64,000 nt of DNA from NCBI RefSeq assembly GCF_003626755.1, contig NZ_RBCJ01000003.1:1245859-1309858 (forward strand). The letters run 5' to 3'. The notes below the pieces were generated by a model. The model had not been told where the DNA came from, ran no database searches, and was given only the letters and a program-made list of their open reading frames with translations. Shown in pieces: positions 8,452 through 17,802 of the stretch; within the stretch, counting starts at the first letter, position 1, and every line of letters begins with the position of its first letter. The translations under genes and the position numbers were made by a program. The DNA is from Ulvibacterium marinum (GTDB taxonomy: Bacteria > Bacteroidota > Bacteroidia > Flavobacteriales > Flavobacteriaceae).

Positions 8452-10258
8452 TTATAACATTTTTGAAGGATGTCAAAATCTTGTTTATAGCTTTAGAATT
8501 TTCCTTGTTGACTAAATTGTAATCACATTCAAATTCATATTCAACCCATATAATGAAATCGCTTGGATTGGTGATTTTTAGTTTTAGAGAAACTCTTTCG
8601 TCGGAAAATATGTGTTCAATTGGTTTAAAAGCCTCAAATACCTTGTTCATTTCAATTTTTAAATGCACTCTCTTACTTAAATTGCTTCCCAAGTGGGTTC
8701 CCTCCAGCAGTTCTCCCCTTTCCTGTGTTTCCAAGGGTATGGGTAAAAAATCAAGGAATAGAACTCGGCTTCCCGAATCATTGAATATTTTTCCATTAAT
8801 TGATAGCTTTCCTTTTGCGTCGACCATATTGGTTTGAGGAGATATACTGAAATCTTCAATGGACTGATTGCCAAAAACCGATGTGAAATGTTTTTCTATT
8901 GAAGCATTTGTTTTTTTCTCATCCAAGTGAATGAACCCACGCCTTAAAAAATTACCTGAAATTCCATTATAGCTTACTTGAAACCCACCTACCAAAATTT
9001 TATCCGAACCTTCCTTTAATTCTATGTTATAGTCTATTAAATTCTGTCGGGGGGTAAACCCCTGTGCTTTGTGCCACTCTCCACCACTTGGATTAACAAT
9101 CAGTATTGACCGATTTTGTATGCTTTGAACAGGTGTTTTGGGAGAGTGAATTGGGTCCGTCGGATCCAAAATAATTGGGATATCATTTAAGTATGCCATG
9201 CATACCACATGGTTTGCAGAACTCAATGAAGGAAAATCACAATCGCTGATATGATCATAGGTGGCAGCAAGAGCAATATGACTATTTATCCCTTTGTAGT
9301 TTAATGCTTCCGAAAGAAAGTTTGATAAATCCTTGCAATCACCCTCCTTTTGTGAAAAAACCTCATTGGCGTGAGTAGGGATAAAAGCGCCCATTCCTAT
9401 TTCAATGGCTACATATTTAAAATTATTCTTCACATAATTATATAGAATGTCAAGTATGTCCGAAGGTTCTGATTTTCCTTTGGTTAGTTCGTTAATCTTA
9501 TGTATCACTTTTGGGCTAAGTCCTCTTTTCGCTTGTACTTTTTGCAGATACCAATCATTCAGATATTTCGTCGCATTGTCTTTGTATGAAGCTGGTACCA
9601 CGATGGTCCTCATCAAAGGAGATTTCTTGTTTCGATAAATTCCAAAAAACGCCAAGGGGTCGGGTTCTATCCTTTCTGGAACAACTTCAATGTTCCATTT
9701 GGTCGTACTATCCATACTGATGGAATCCATGCTGACATATTCGAGCGATTCCTCATATATTGCATTATGAACGAACTGGAAGGTGTCAGGGACTTGTAGC
9801 TTATATTTTAGGGTATCTACTTTGTTGTATGAAAAAAATCGAAGATCTGAAAAATACATCAGCTCGTCGCAGTCAACAGTGTATGAGATTTTTGACTTGG
9901 ACCCCGGAGGGATAATGATTGTCTTTACTTTTTTGCTTGCAATATATTCAAGTTCCACATCATCTTCTATGATGACTTTATCTTTTACAGGCTTAAAGCG
10001 TTTTCCCTTTTTGGAATAGACTTGTATATCAGATATTTTTTCAAGTTCGTTATCATAAAAAATTGGATACAAAACTTCTTGCTCACTCTCTTTTATCACT
10101 ACACTCACATGTTTCACAAAAGAAGTGTCCTTTTTTATTATGATATCCTCTACTCTATTTTCTATAGATATGTTCTGAGCGATTCCCTGAACTGAGGTGA
10201 CAAATAGGGAAAGTAAAAAAAATGACTTTATAGAGGAACTTCTCATGAACTTAGTCAT
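8420..10258 (-). CDS. DUF3857/transglutaminase-like protein (first gene of pair)
   Basis: A 612-residue protein with a signal peptide (SFFLLSLFVTSVQGIAQ). DUF3857 occupies about residues 40-220 and a transglutaminase core about 265-370. The catalytic triad candidates are Cys308 in EGDCKDLSNFL, His350 in SSANHVVCMAY and Asp365 in IILDPTD, spaced as in transglutaminase/papain-like enzymes. A beta-rich C-terminal part follows. Enzymes of this fold in bacteria act as peptidases, amidases or cross-linkers; the substrate here is unknown. The downstream gene overlaps it by 32 bp and carries a related but inactive core, so both products may act together in the envelope. Confidence 0.82.
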   Translation of the reverse strand: MTKFMRSSSIKSFFLLSLFVTSVQGIAQNISIENRVEDIIIKKDTSFVKHVSVVIKESEQEVLYPIFYDNELEKISDIQVYSKKGKRFKPVKDKVIIEDDVELEYIASKKVKTIIIPPGSKSKISYTVDCDELMYFSDLRFFSYNKVDTLKYKLQVPDTFQFVHNAIYEESLEYVSMDSISMDSTTKWNIEVVPERIEPDPLAFFGIYRNKKSPLMRTIVVPASYKDNATKYLNDWYLQKVQAKRGLSPKVIHKINELTKGKSEPSDILDILYNYVKNNFKYVAIEIGMGAFIPTHANEVFSQKEGDCKDLSNFLSEALNYKGINSHIALAATYDHISDCDFPSLSSANHVVCMAYLNDIPIILDPTDPIHSPKTPVQSIQNRSILIVNPSGGEWHKAQGFTPRQNLIDYNIELKEGSDKILVGGFQVSYNGISGNFLRRGFIHLDEKKTNASIEKHFTSVFGNQSIEDFSISPQTNMVDAKGKLSINGKIFNDSGSRVLFLDFLPIPLETQERGELLEGTHLGSNLSKRVHLKIEMNKVFEAFKPIEHIFSDERVSLKLKITNPSDFIIWVEYEFECDYNLVNKENSKAINKILTSFKNVINDPIILKKKG

Positions 10259-10429
10259 TCTGATATTTAATTATTCATAGTAAAATTACAAGAACAAATA
10301 CAATTTTTTGACATGGGCAACTATGTTTTCTTGGTAAATAGTGAAAGAAAAAATGTGTCTGTAATGTATTTTTAAAATCATGGTCTTGGCATATTTCGAA
10401 TCAATCCTCTATTTTAACTTTAATTGTAA

Positions 10430-11509
10430 TTATTTTCCATGATTGTTTTGCCACACGGAAAAAGCAGCCCTTTCCATTCCATTTTCATCCAGAAGACCGG
10501 TATCTCTCCATAGCTGTCCAAGATCCTTAACTTCTGCGGGAAAAGTTTCCCAAAGGGCATCATAATCCCGGTGCACCCACCAAATAATGAATTCGTAAGT
10601 TTGGGTGTCGGCATGCTCCAACAAAGTTTCGAGATAAACGTTTTGTTCGTTTTCATTGCCGTCAATGGATACATTTAGATTTGGAATCACTAAGTTTTCT
10701 GCAATATGGGCGGTTTCTACAAAGGCAATCGGAGGGACGGCTTGGCTGTGTAAAAAGTCCAGCGCCTCCTGGAACTCGGTTTTTGAGCTTAGATTTTTCA
10801 AAAAAGGGTAGAAGCTGATCGCGACAAAGTCATTTTGATTTACATGATCCATGATGTCCCCAATATAGGTTTGCGGATCTGAAACTTCGGGTTCGTACAA
10901 ATTATGTAATGAAATTGATTCTGAAATCTTTAAATCAGGGTAGGACTGCTTAATTCTTGTCTTAACATCAAAAATCAAGTTGGTATAGGAGTCCCATTTT
11001 TCTGGAGACCTAAGCCGAAGCTCATTGACTTCAATAGCGATAACCAGATAATCCGGTGCAAATGCATCCAATAAGTAGCTGATATGCTTAAAATACGCCT
11101 CCCTGATATGAGTATCATCAAGGTTATCGTAGGCAGGTATCGTATTGTCAAAATCCGAGGCCAGTTCATCCCTGTTCGAATTCAATAAGCTGACGGAAAG
11201 CAATAAGGATTTTTCGGAAATTTTTCTGTTGGCGCGCCCAATCATTTCGTTGGTGAATTCCGATGGTAATGCCAGGTCGTTGATCCATGCATTCCAAGGA
11301 ATGTTGTTATCTATATGTTCAGCGTATATATCGGCATTACCTCCAATAAATGAATAGGTGTCATTTACATCCTGCAGATTGGGCCCATAACTCCATGTGG
11401 TAAATCCCATCTTAAAGTCCCTGTCCGATGCTATTTCAACACCCGGCTCATCCTTGGAGCAGTGGGTGAGAAGGCATATAATTAAAGTCGCAACTATGGT
11501 ATTCTTCAT
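10430..11509 (-). CDS. Glycoside-hydrolase-like (clan GH-A type TIM barrel) lipoprotein
   Basis: A 359-residue lipoprotein with lipobox LLTHC. The sequence alternates strands and helices as in a TIM barrel: GFTTWSYGP start, YLVIAIEVNELRLRSPEKWD, DFVAISFYPFL, PPIAFVETAH, FIIWWVHRDYD. The Asn-Glu of VNEL and the Glu of FVET sit where clan GH-A enzymes carry the acid/base and the nucleophile, about 100 residues apart. It resembles GH53-type or other GH-A members, but I cannot assign a family. No SusC/SusD genes are nearby, so this is not a typical polysaccharide utilisation locus. The ~170 bp upstream contains the start of an AT-rich repeat-like spacer. Confidence 0.6.
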   Translation of the reverse strand: MKNTIVATLIICLLTHCSKDEPGVEIASDRDFKMGFTTWSYGPNLQDVNDTYSFIGGNADIYAEHIDNNIPWNAWINDLALPSEFTNEMIGRANRKISEKSLLLSVSLLNSNRDELASDFDNTIPAYDNLDDTHIREAYFKHISYLLDAFAPDYLVIAIEVNELRLRSPEKWDSYTNLIFDVKTRIKQSYPDLKISESISLHNLYEPEVSDPQTYIGDIMDHVNQNDFVAISFYPFLKNLSSKTEFQEALDFLHSQAVPPIAFVETAHIAENLVIPNLNVSIDGNENEQNVYLETLLEHADTQTYEFIIWWVHRDYDALWETFPAEVKDLGQLWRDTGLLDENGMERAAFSVWQNNHGK

Positions 11510-11678
11510 TCGTATAGTATTGTTACTAACAATAGTATAACTAACGGTTTTGTGTATGATTAGTTGCGCATTACCAATAACAATTTTTTCAGGCTTGTAG
11601 TATCCTTTTACCTATGTTTTGGTTTAGTCAATTAAACCGCCGTTGCCTAAATACAAGTTTGACGGTCGTTTTTTGCAT

Positions 11679-13115
11679 TCATTCGGTCTCGGGGTAATCA
11701 AAAAAAACTATGCTATCGTTCTCATCAAGATAAACCGTAGTAAATAGGGTTTTAATACTGTTCAATCTATAGTATTTTAAAGTGTGGATTTTTTCATTAA
11801 AAAAAATTACTTCTTCTTTTTGAATGTTTTTTTCTCCTAAATAGACAATTGACTTGGTTTTGGAAATCGATTCTTTTACTTTTTTGGAGTGGTAAGAAAA
11901 AGGAAATGACTTACTAACATTTTCATTCTCTTGATTCGAGTTTATGTTTTGAAAGAAATTCAAATGAATATTTGTCAATTTCGTTTCTTCATCCGTAACA
12001 GGTGTTTTATTTGATAATTGTTGCAATTGTGGATAGTATACAGATGCGATTTCCTGTGCTAGCGAAAAATTAGCTCCACCGTATAAATTGCTTAAGACGA
12101 TAACTACGAATCTGTGCTTTGGTATAACAATGACTTGACTACTAAATCCGGTTCTGAAACCACCACTGTGTTCGGATATGGCAATGCCACCCAAAGGCCA
12201 GTTCATTAAACCGGCGCCAGTTGGAACAAATTCTCCATTGTTAAGCGTAGATGGTTCGAAAATAATTTTTTTTGATGGTTCGCTAATAAGCTCATTGTAA
12301 AGTAGGGCATTGTAAAATTTCATTGCGTCCATTGTTGTTGTACGAATACCAACATCCGCTCGTCCGTATGCATTTGGGGCAATTAATAGGCCATTGCCTA
12401 AGCCAGAGACTCCACTATTTAACGTATTGGAATCATAATTGAAATATCCCGAAACCCGGTTTGGTATTATCTTGTATGGATTGTCTACATAGGTTTCTGT
12501 CAGATTTAGGGGAACAAAAATGTTTTCCTTTAGAAATTGTCCATAGTGCTCTCCTGTTACTCTTTCGATAATAAGTCCCAGCACAAACGGGCCACAGGAG
12601 TAAGAGTAGCTTGAACCAGGTTTGAAAAGTAATTCCTGGGCAAACAAATGCTTCAGGAATAGGCCACCGGTTTGCGTTTGAAGGAACAATTGATTTGATT
12701 TATTCCAGTCATAAAGTGCCCAATCATCCACCAAACCAGAGGTATGGGTTAGAAGATGTTTAATGGTTATTAAACCCCAAGAGTCGGGTGCTTCGGGTAT
12801 GTACTTCGTGATAGTATCATTTAAATCTACTAATCCTTTTTCCGCCATTAACAGGATCGCGACTGCAGTATATGTTTTGCTCATAGAGGCTATGGCAAAA
12901 ACTGATTCATTGGTTACATCCGTATCTGTTTCTAGATTTGCCTTACCATAATACCCCTGTTCAATTACTTTTCCTTCTTTTGCGATCAGAAAGGCCATTC
13001 CCGGAATTTTTTTGGACGTTATTCTTTCCTTGATTATTTGATGCACCATACCTTGGGCATGAACAGTGGAATATTGAAGTGATATTGTAAGGAGTATGAA
13101 TACTATTCGTTTCAT
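11679..13115 (-). CDS. Serine hydrolase, class C beta-lactamase family
   Basis: A 478-residue exported protein with a signal peptide (IVFILLTISLQYSTVHAQG). It has S-x-x-K as SMSKTYTA at about residue 78, a HTSGL segment (IKHLLTHTSGLVDDWALYD), the Tyr motif as YSYSCGPFVLG, and the third motif as HSGG (ISEHSGGFRTGFS). In the second motif the usual Asn of Y-x-N is replaced by Cys. The C-terminal ~110 residues form an extra beta-like domain. Members are esterases, D-aminopeptidases or D,D-peptidases. It is not evidence of antibiotic resistance by itself. It is flanked on both sides by repeat-like spacers. Confidence 0.88.
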   Translation of the reverse strand: MKRIVFILLTISLQYSTVHAQGMVHQIIKERITSKKIPGMAFLIAKEGKVIEQGYYGKANLETDTDVTNESVFAIASMSKTYTAVAILLMAEKGLVDLNDTITKYIPEAPDSWGLITIKHLLTHTSGLVDDWALYDWNKSNQLFLQTQTGGLFLKHLFAQELLFKPGSSYSYSCGPFVLGLIIERVTGEHYGQFLKENIFVPLNLTETYVDNPYKIIPNRVSGYFNYDSNTLNSGVSGLGNGLLIAPNAYGRADVGIRTTTMDAMKFYNALLYNELISEPSKKIIFEPSTLNNGEFVPTGAGLMNWPLGGIAISEHSGGFRTGFSSQVIVIPKHRFVVIVLSNLYGGANFSLAQEIASVYYPQLQQLSNKTPVTDEETKLTNIHLNFFQNINSNQENENVSKSFPFSYHSKKVKESISKTKSIVYLGEKNIQKEEVIFFNEKIHTLKYYRLNSIKTLFTTVYLDENDSIVFFDYPETE

Positions 13116-13259
13116 TTTTACAATGCTGCAAATGGTTTTGTATATGAGCCGTAGTGAATTTTAAGGACTACTTTTCAGATTATAATATACTTTAATTTGA
13201 TCAAAAGCGGTTCGAGTAAGCATTCAAACTGCTATTGCCTACAACATTGTTGCATGTAG

Positions 13260-13763
13260 TTATTTTTTTATATCCACCAACTCCAATGCTTTATGATAGG
13301 CTTCAATTCTTGCGTGTGCAGTTCCGTCAACTAATAGGATAACTATCAACATAGCAATTGTTATAATGCTAATTGCTCTCCAAGTTGGAGTATGAATAAA
13401 TAAAATTAGTAATGTGGCTATGATAATTAAAACTGGAATTATCTTAAATACAACTGTGTACTCTTTCATTGTGCTTTCAGAACGTTCAATTTCGGACTGA
13501 AAAAAGGCTGATGCATCTGCCTTAAACGCATTTTCAAATTGGGTAATCCTTGATTTATTTGTGAAAAACAAACCAAGTCCTATTGTCATAAGCAATAAAC
13601 CTGCTACCAAGGTTGGAATGATATATGCCTTTGCCAAATCCGTTTTTCCCAACTGCCAAAATCCGATACTGGCGATTAAAAATAAAATTGCAAAAAAGAT
13701 GAAGAAACGTGTTGAGAAGACTTCGGCCTTCGCCCATTCTGTAGCTAGCTTTAATAGTTCCAT
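13260..13763 (-). CDS. Small membrane protein of unknown function
   Basis: A 167-residue protein with four predicted membrane segments in two pairs (FFIFFAILFLIASIGFWQL, AYIIPTLVAGLLLMTIGLGL, VVFKIIPVLIIIATLLILFI, ISIITIAMLIVILLVDG) and a short acidic loop between pairs (KADASAFFQSEIERSESTM). I do not recognise the family. It ends the SDR-AraC-membrane protein minus-strand cluster, only 3 bp from the stop codon of the AraC gene, so it is likely co-transcribed with it. Confidence 0.7.
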   Translation of the reverse strand: MELLKLATEWAKAEVFSTRFFIFFAILFLIASIGFWQLGKTDLAKAYIIPTLVAGLLLMTIGLGLFFTNKSRITQFENAFKADASAFFQSEIERSESTMKEYTVVFKIIPVLIIIATLLILFIHTPTWRAISIITIAMLIVILLVDGTAHARIEAYHKALELVDIKK

Positions 13764-13766
13764 GGT

Positions 13767-14678
13767 CTAATTTAATTTGTATTTTCCTCTATATTCCGTT
13801 GGACTTATACCTTCTTTCTTTTTGAATAACCTAGAAAAATAAGGTGGATATTCAAATCCCAATTCATACGCCACTTCTGAAATACTCTTATTTGGCTGTA
13901 ATAATATATTCTTTGCTTCATCGATTAAATGCAAGTGTAAATGTTCCATTGTGGTTTTACCTGTTTCTTTTTTCAGAGTATCGCTTAAGTAACGTTGTGA
14001 AATAGACATTTTATCAGCGATTTGTTCTATACTTGGAATACCTTTTTCTTGCAGTTGTCCTGATTCAAAATATTCGGATAAATACTGATTAAATTGCTCT
14101 AACAAATCGTTGGATAATTCTTTTCTGTTTAAAAACTGTCTTTCATAGAATCGATCGGCATATTTCAATAACGTGTCTAAGTGAGAGATGATGATTTCTT
14201 TACTGAAGGCATCTTGATTGTTTTGATATTCAATTTCAATATTGTTTACTATTGATTCTATTTGCTTTTCTTCTTTGGGTGAAAGGTGTAATGCCTCATT
14301 TATTGAATAAGAAAAGAACCCATATTTTTTTATTTGTTGCGCTAGTTCAGTTCCTTTCAGAAAATCTTCATGAAAGTTTATTGAAAAGCCTTTTTGCTCA
14401 AAAACCACACTGTTGTCCCATTGTAAAACTTGTCTTGGTGCAATGAAAATCATAGCACCATTAGTGAAATCGTATTTTGTACGTCCGTAATTTAAATTTC
14501 CTTTCACATATTTTTTTAAACTAATGGAATAACAATCATTCATTATTGGTGGTGAACTTTCTCTTGGGCAAGGCAAGTTACCATCACCTTTTGAGTTAAA
14601 TACACTCAACATAGGATGTTCTGGTCGAGGTAGTTCTAAATAATTTAGATATGATACTAAAGTTTTAAAATGTTGCAT
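13767..14678 (-). CDS. AraC family transcriptional regulator
   Basis: A 303-residue protein when read from ATG at 14678 (MQHFKTLVSYLNYLELP), 8 bp after the SDR stop. The in-frame ATG at 14732 would overlap the SDR gene by 46 bp. The N-terminal ~190 residues are a cupin-like sensor region (YGRTKYDFTNGAMIFIAPRQ). The C-terminal ~100 residues are the double helix-turn-helix: IEQIADKMSISQRYLSDTLK, then SISEVAYELGFEYPPYFSRL and the signature FKKKEGISPTEYR. This pairing of an AraC regulator with a dehydrogenase is common in Bacteroidota, and the regulator probably controls the SDR gene upstream. Confidence 0.88.
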   Translation of the reverse strand: MQHFKTLVSYLNYLELPRPEHPMLSVFNSKGDGNLPCPRESSPPIMNDCYSISLKKYVKGNLNYGRTKYDFTNGAMIFIAPRQVLQWDNSVVFEQKGFSINFHEDFLKGTELAQQIKKYGFFSYSINEALHLSPKEEKQIESIVNNIEIEYQNNQDAFSKEIIISHLDTLLKYADRFYERQFLNRKELSNDLLEQFNQYLSEYFESGQLQEKGIPSIEQIADKMSISQRYLSDTLKKETGKTTMEHLHLHLIDEAKNILLQPNKSISEVAYELGFEYPPYFSRLFKKKEGISPTEYRGKYKLN

Positions 14679-14686
14679 ACCAAAAT

Positions 14687-15637
14687 TTAGATATTCCACC
14701 TTGCACCCGTTTCTTTTTCGGAAAGATTCCAAAGTCTTTTGGCAATGGCTTTATCTTTTGCGTGTGGCTCTAATTTATGTTCTCCAACTGGACCTGTCCA
14801 ATTGTTCCTTCCTGTTGGACCGTAAAAACTACTTTGATCTAAATTTGATTCTGTTGCACACATCAATTGAGGGTAAGCACCTTTTTCAGCCGATTGTACA
14901 AACGGTGACAATTTTATAAGTTGCCAAACAAATCGAGTCAATATACTACCGCTTGTTCTAATCAATGATGTTCGGGAAGCTCCTGGATGACAGGCATACA
15001 CTTTTACATCGGATTTTCCGACTTCTTTTAAGCGATCCTGTAATTCGTAAACACACATAATTTGTGCTAATTTACTTTGGCTATAAACAGCATTGGGATT
15101 ATAATTCTTATTCCAATTCATATCGTCAAACTGTATGGTTTTAATCCCTAAATTATAACCCATACTACCTACCACAACTATTCGTCCTTTTGATGCTTCA
15201 ATTCGTGGGTAAAGCAGGGCCTGTAACAAGAAATTACTATAGTGGTTTACACCAAGCTGACTTTCAAAGCCATCAACAGTAAGCGTTTGTTTTGGTACTT
15301 GGGCAATTGCAGCATTGCAAATTAGAGCATCAATTTTAGGTGCATTTTTAATAACTTCTTCGGCCGCTTTTTTTACGGAAGCTTGTTCTGCTAAATCCAT
15401 TTTAATTGCTAAAACTTCTATAGGGTTTCCAAGTTCTAGTTTTAATGTTTTAATGCTTTCTTCAACTTTCTTTGGGTTTCTATTAAGCATTACCACCTTT
15501 GCTCCTTTTGACAGCAATATCTTTGTTGCTTCAAATCCCGTTCCACTTGTAGTGCCTGTTATCACGTATGTTTTTCCATGCAAATTTCCAATTCTATCCG
15601 GTGTCCAACCTTTTTTACCAAACTGATTTGTATTCAT
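14687..15637 (-). CDS. Short-chain dehydrogenase/reductase
   Basis: A 316-residue NAD(P)-dependent oxidoreductase. The cofactor motif is TGTTSGTG at about residues 28-35 (T-G-x3-G-x-G). NAAIA at about 110 is the NNAG-equivalent and YSQSK at about 185 is the catalytic Y-x3-K. A C-terminal extension beyond 260 residues resembles the retinol dehydrogenase/protochlorophyllide reductase-like group (KGAYPQLMCATE, FYGPTGRNNWTGP). The substrate is unknown. It is the first gene of a minus-strand set with the AraC regulator (8 bp) and a small membrane protein. Confidence 0.88.
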   Translation of the reverse strand: MNTNQFGKKGWTPDRIGNLHGKTYVITGTTSGTGFEATKILLSKGAKVVMLNRNPKKVEESIKTLKLELGNPIEVLAIKMDLAEQASVKKAAEEVIKNAPKIDALICNAAIAQVPKQTLTVDGFESQLGVNHYSNFLLQALLYPRIEASKGRIVVVGSMGYNLGIKTIQFDDMNWNKNYNPNAVYSQSKLAQIMCVYELQDRLKEVGKSDVKVYACHPGASRTSLIRTSGSILTRFVWQLIKLSPFVQSAEKGAYPQLMCATESNLDQSSFYGPTGRNNWTGPVGEHKLEPHAKDKAIAKRLWNLSEKETGARWNI

Positions 15638-15746
15638 TTTGTTCCTCTTTTAAAGATTAAAAGAATAGGACAAAGGTCGGTTATAGGCAGTCTTGTTTCC
15701 TTATACGGATTTTCGAATGTTGTATACTTTTTGGTTTGTCATAATT

Positions 15747-15898
15747 ACACACAGCGATCTCGGCTATGGTTAGTTCCTTGTTTTAGGGATTAATTTTACA
15801 AGCCCGCCTGCCGCAGGCAGGTATACACAAAGCTGAAAATCCGTGAGGATTTTCGGAAGTGGGCGAGAACTAGCAATTACTTATAGCCATTATTGTGT
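15747..15898. repeat. Long imperfect inverted repeat spacer with two internal hairpins
   Basis: The outer arms 15747-15776 (contains CTCGGCTATGGTTAGTTC) and 15867-15898 (contains GAACTAGCAATTACTTATAG) are imperfect reverse complements. Inside lie CCTGCC-GCA-GGCAGG at 15807-15821 and GAAAATCC-GTGA-GGATTTTC at 15835-15854. The element sits between the SDR gene and the DUF4265 gene. Related spacers occur at 16827-17020 and 17803-17999. Confidence 0.6.
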
Positions 15899-16375
15899 CT
15901 AGTTGTTTTTTAAATCCGTTTGATGCTTTTCCGAAAGACACGGTTCGGCATATTCTAAAACTCCATCATTCTCATATTCTATCAATATTTTTTTGATTTC
16001 AGAATAGTTTACATCTTTTAAAATCTCCATTGAAAAATAAGAGTCGTTCATTCCTTCGGATGTACAATTCAATTCCTTAAATCGGTTTCGTATAATTTCT
16101 TTGTCAAATCCGTTTTTAGTTATTATGACTAAAACAATTGAGTTTCCAGAGTGTTTTATTGTCTTTTGGTAAGTCAGCATTTGTTCCGATTCGTCAAATT
16201 CCGCATAAAATTCATCATCAGTCGCAATTAGTGGTCCATAAAACGGAATGTTGTCCAGTTTGTAGATTCCATTTTCTTTGTCAATTTCCTCTGCCCACAT
16301 TGTTTCCACAGTCAACTCGTCCAAAACATTGCTATGGTATTTGAATAAAACTTTCTTTTGTTTGACTTCTTCCAT
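15899..16375 (-). CDS. DUF4265 domain protein
   Basis: A 158-residue soluble protein. The sequence KVLFKYHSNVLDELTVETMW, then YKLDNIPFYGPLIATDDEFY and a C-terminal FRELNCTSEG-like half matches the DUF4265 pattern. The N-terminal part is a small beta-barrel-like region rich in V and L; the C-terminal part (ITKNGFDKEIIRNRFKELNC) is ferredoxin-like. The biochemical role is unknown. DUF4265 genes are often found in accessory regions of soil and marine bacteria, and this one stands 9 bp downstream-facing from the 16384 gene within a repeat-bounded block. That spacing suggests the two are transcribed together. Confidence 0.72.
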   Translation of the reverse strand: MEEVKQKKVLFKYHSNVLDELTVETMWAEEIDKENGIYKLDNIPFYGPLIATDDEFYAEFDESEQMLTYQKTIKHSGNSIVLVIITKNGFDKEIIRNRFKELNCTSEGMNDSYFSMEILKDVNYSEIKKILIEYENDGVLEYAEPCLSEKHQTDLKNN

Positions 16376-16383
16376 TAATGCTT

Positions 16384-16815
16384 CTATTTCTTGAATTTAA
16401 ATTTCACTTTTTGTCCATCCTTCAAGTTTTCCGTTTGTTTTCCTAAACTTCCAGAAAATAAAATTAATTCCTTGAATGGGACTTTTCCATAATTCGATTT
16501 TTCATATTGTCCGCTTACTAGAGTTGGCATTTTAAGACAGTATTTTTCATCTGATTGTAATTCGCCTACTACTGATTTTGCTGATTCAATAATATTTGCC
16601 ATCTCCCAATCTTCAATAAATTCTGAATCAGCCAATAAATGCTCAAAATCGGATTGATTTTCCGCTATTTTTAAACAAGTCACTTCTTCAGGGCAGATTC
16701 TCCAATATTCGTTCTTATCTGTTTTGAAAATTACATTTCCGAAATCATTTGTACGAATAAGTTCAATGGCATTAAATCCTTTCCAATTCCAGGCTTTATT
16801 TATATCAGCAATCAT
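16384..16815 (-). CDS. DUF1851/Tdi1-like domain protein
   Basis: A 143-residue soluble protein read from ATG at 16815 (MIADINKAWNWKGF); ATG at 16833 is possible but lies within the upstream repeat. The central part (NDFGNVIFKTDKNEYWRICP, then EEVTCLKIAENQSDF) resembles the DUF1851/T6SS immunity Tdi1-type fold, a SUKH-like small cytoplasmic domain that includes immunity proteins. The assignment is by motif feel only. The next gene downstream on the strand is DUF4265 (9 bp). No toxin gene is visible beside it. Confidence 0.55.
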   Translation of the reverse strand: MIADINKAWNWKGFNAIELIRTNDFGNVIFKTDKNEYWRICPEEVTCLKIAENQSDFEHLLADSEFIEDWEMANIIESAKSVVGELQSDEKYCLKMPTLVSGQYEKSNYGKVPFKELILFSGSLGKQTENLKDGQKVKFKFKK

Positions 16816-16826
16816 TTTTTCAATTA

Positions 16827-17020
16827 GGCACAACGCTAAAGCTATGGCCCGTTTTAATGGGTTATGGCAATTGTTGGGTCGCAGTTTTTATTTTTCCCCT
16901 TACAACATAGTTAAAAACGTAGTCTGGCCGGCTTTTCCCCCTACCGTGGCGGATTAAATGGTTATTAGTTTTAAAATTAGTAAGAATCTAGCAATGAATT
17001 ATACACCGTGTTGGCAACAG
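16827..17020. repeat. Imperfect inverted repeat spacer
   Basis: The left arm at 16827-16850 carries GGCACAACGCTAAAGCTATG and the right arm at 16988-17020 carries TATACACCGTGTTGGCAAC. The right arm's reverse complement (GTTGCCAACACGGTGTATA) pairs partly with the left arm. It separates the carboxypeptidase-regulatory-like gene from the DUF1851-like gene, both on the minus strand. No open reading frame of interest is inside. Confidence 0.45.
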
Positions 17021-17023
17021 TAT

Positions 17024-17782
17024 TTATTCGGTTACTATTTTGAAATATTTCATATTGTGTGTAATAGATTCTCCAATTTCTACTTTTTTTCCATTGTATG
17101 TAGCTTGTCCATTTTCGCAAAGGCTATTACTCACTTTTAAAATCAAATTGTAACCACGCTTTTTCTTATTTTTTCCAATTATCGTTCCTGTAACAAGACA
17201 ACCAAAGGCGGTACTATCTGTATATGCTGACCAAGACTCTGACGGCACTTTTACAGTATCTCCGATTTCAAGTTCTTTAAATTTTGCTTTAATCTGTTTC
17301 TTGGTCAATTTATGTTGTCGACGAATTTCGTCAAGTTCTGGAAAGTCAGGTTCAAACCTTCGGCTAACACAAGTTTTTTCGGTTTTGAAAAGTCCTTTCT
17401 GGAAGGCTTGAGAGTGTAACTCGGGTAATTTATCAAATTCTTTTTTACGAAGCCTATCAACCTTTCTAGGTGACATGAAATCATAGGTGGCAGCCAAAAA
17501 CAAGATTATTTCTAGTGTTTCACATTCCTTTGGAACTGTAATTGTTGCCCATTCATAGCCAAGTCCTGCGAAAATAAGTTTATCCGTTTCTTTTGGTAGT
17601 TCAATTTGGAAATAACCATTAAGGTCAGTCTTTTCAATTTCAATTGTGTCTTTGTTAAATACCGTTATTCCAATTGCAGTTTCCAAAAATTGGTCGACAG
17701 TCCTACCACTTAAAGTCTGTTGTCCAGATGCGGAAAAAATGCAAAAAAAGAATAAGAAGTAATAAGTTATTCTAAATCTCAA
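17024..17782 (-). CDS. Exported protein with CarboxypepD_reg-like beta-sandwich
   Basis: A 252-residue protein that starts at TTG 17782 and has a signal peptide (YYFLFFFCIFSASGQQ). Residues about 22-95 look like a carboxypeptidase regulatory-like domain: LSGRTVDQFLETAIGITVFN, IEKTDLNGYFQIELPKETD, LIFAGLGYEWATITVP. A basic helical linker follows (LRKKEFDKLP, LTKKQIKAKFKELEIGDTV), then a beta-rich C-terminal domain. It is not a TonB receptor because no plug or barrel follows. The role is unknown. Repeat spacers flank it on both sides. Confidence 0.65.
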   Translation of the reverse strand: MRFRITYYFLFFFCIFSASGQQTLSGRTVDQFLETAIGITVFNKDTIEIEKTDLNGYFQIELPKETDKLIFAGLGYEWATITVPKECETLEIILFLAATYDFMSPRKVDRLRKKEFDKLPELHSQAFQKGLFKTEKTCVSRRFEPDFPELDEIRRQHKLTKKQIKAKFKELEIGDTVKVPSESWSAYTDSTAFGCLVTGTIIGKNKKKRGYNLILKVSNSLCENGQATYNGKKVEIGESITHNMKYFKIVTE

Positions 17783-17802
17783 TTTCGTCTTTCAATATTG
17801 TT

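Noticed and set aside
1-13115. Beta-lactam resistance from the serine hydrolases at 1-455 and 11679-13115
   Set aside because: Both are class C fold hydrolases, but the fold is shared by esterases and peptidases. The second has YSC in place of Y-x-N, so resistance cannot be claimed.
10430-13115. Polysaccharide utilisation locus
   Set aside because: A glycosidase-like lipoprotein is present, but no SusC/SusD pair or other carbohydrate enzyme is adjacent.
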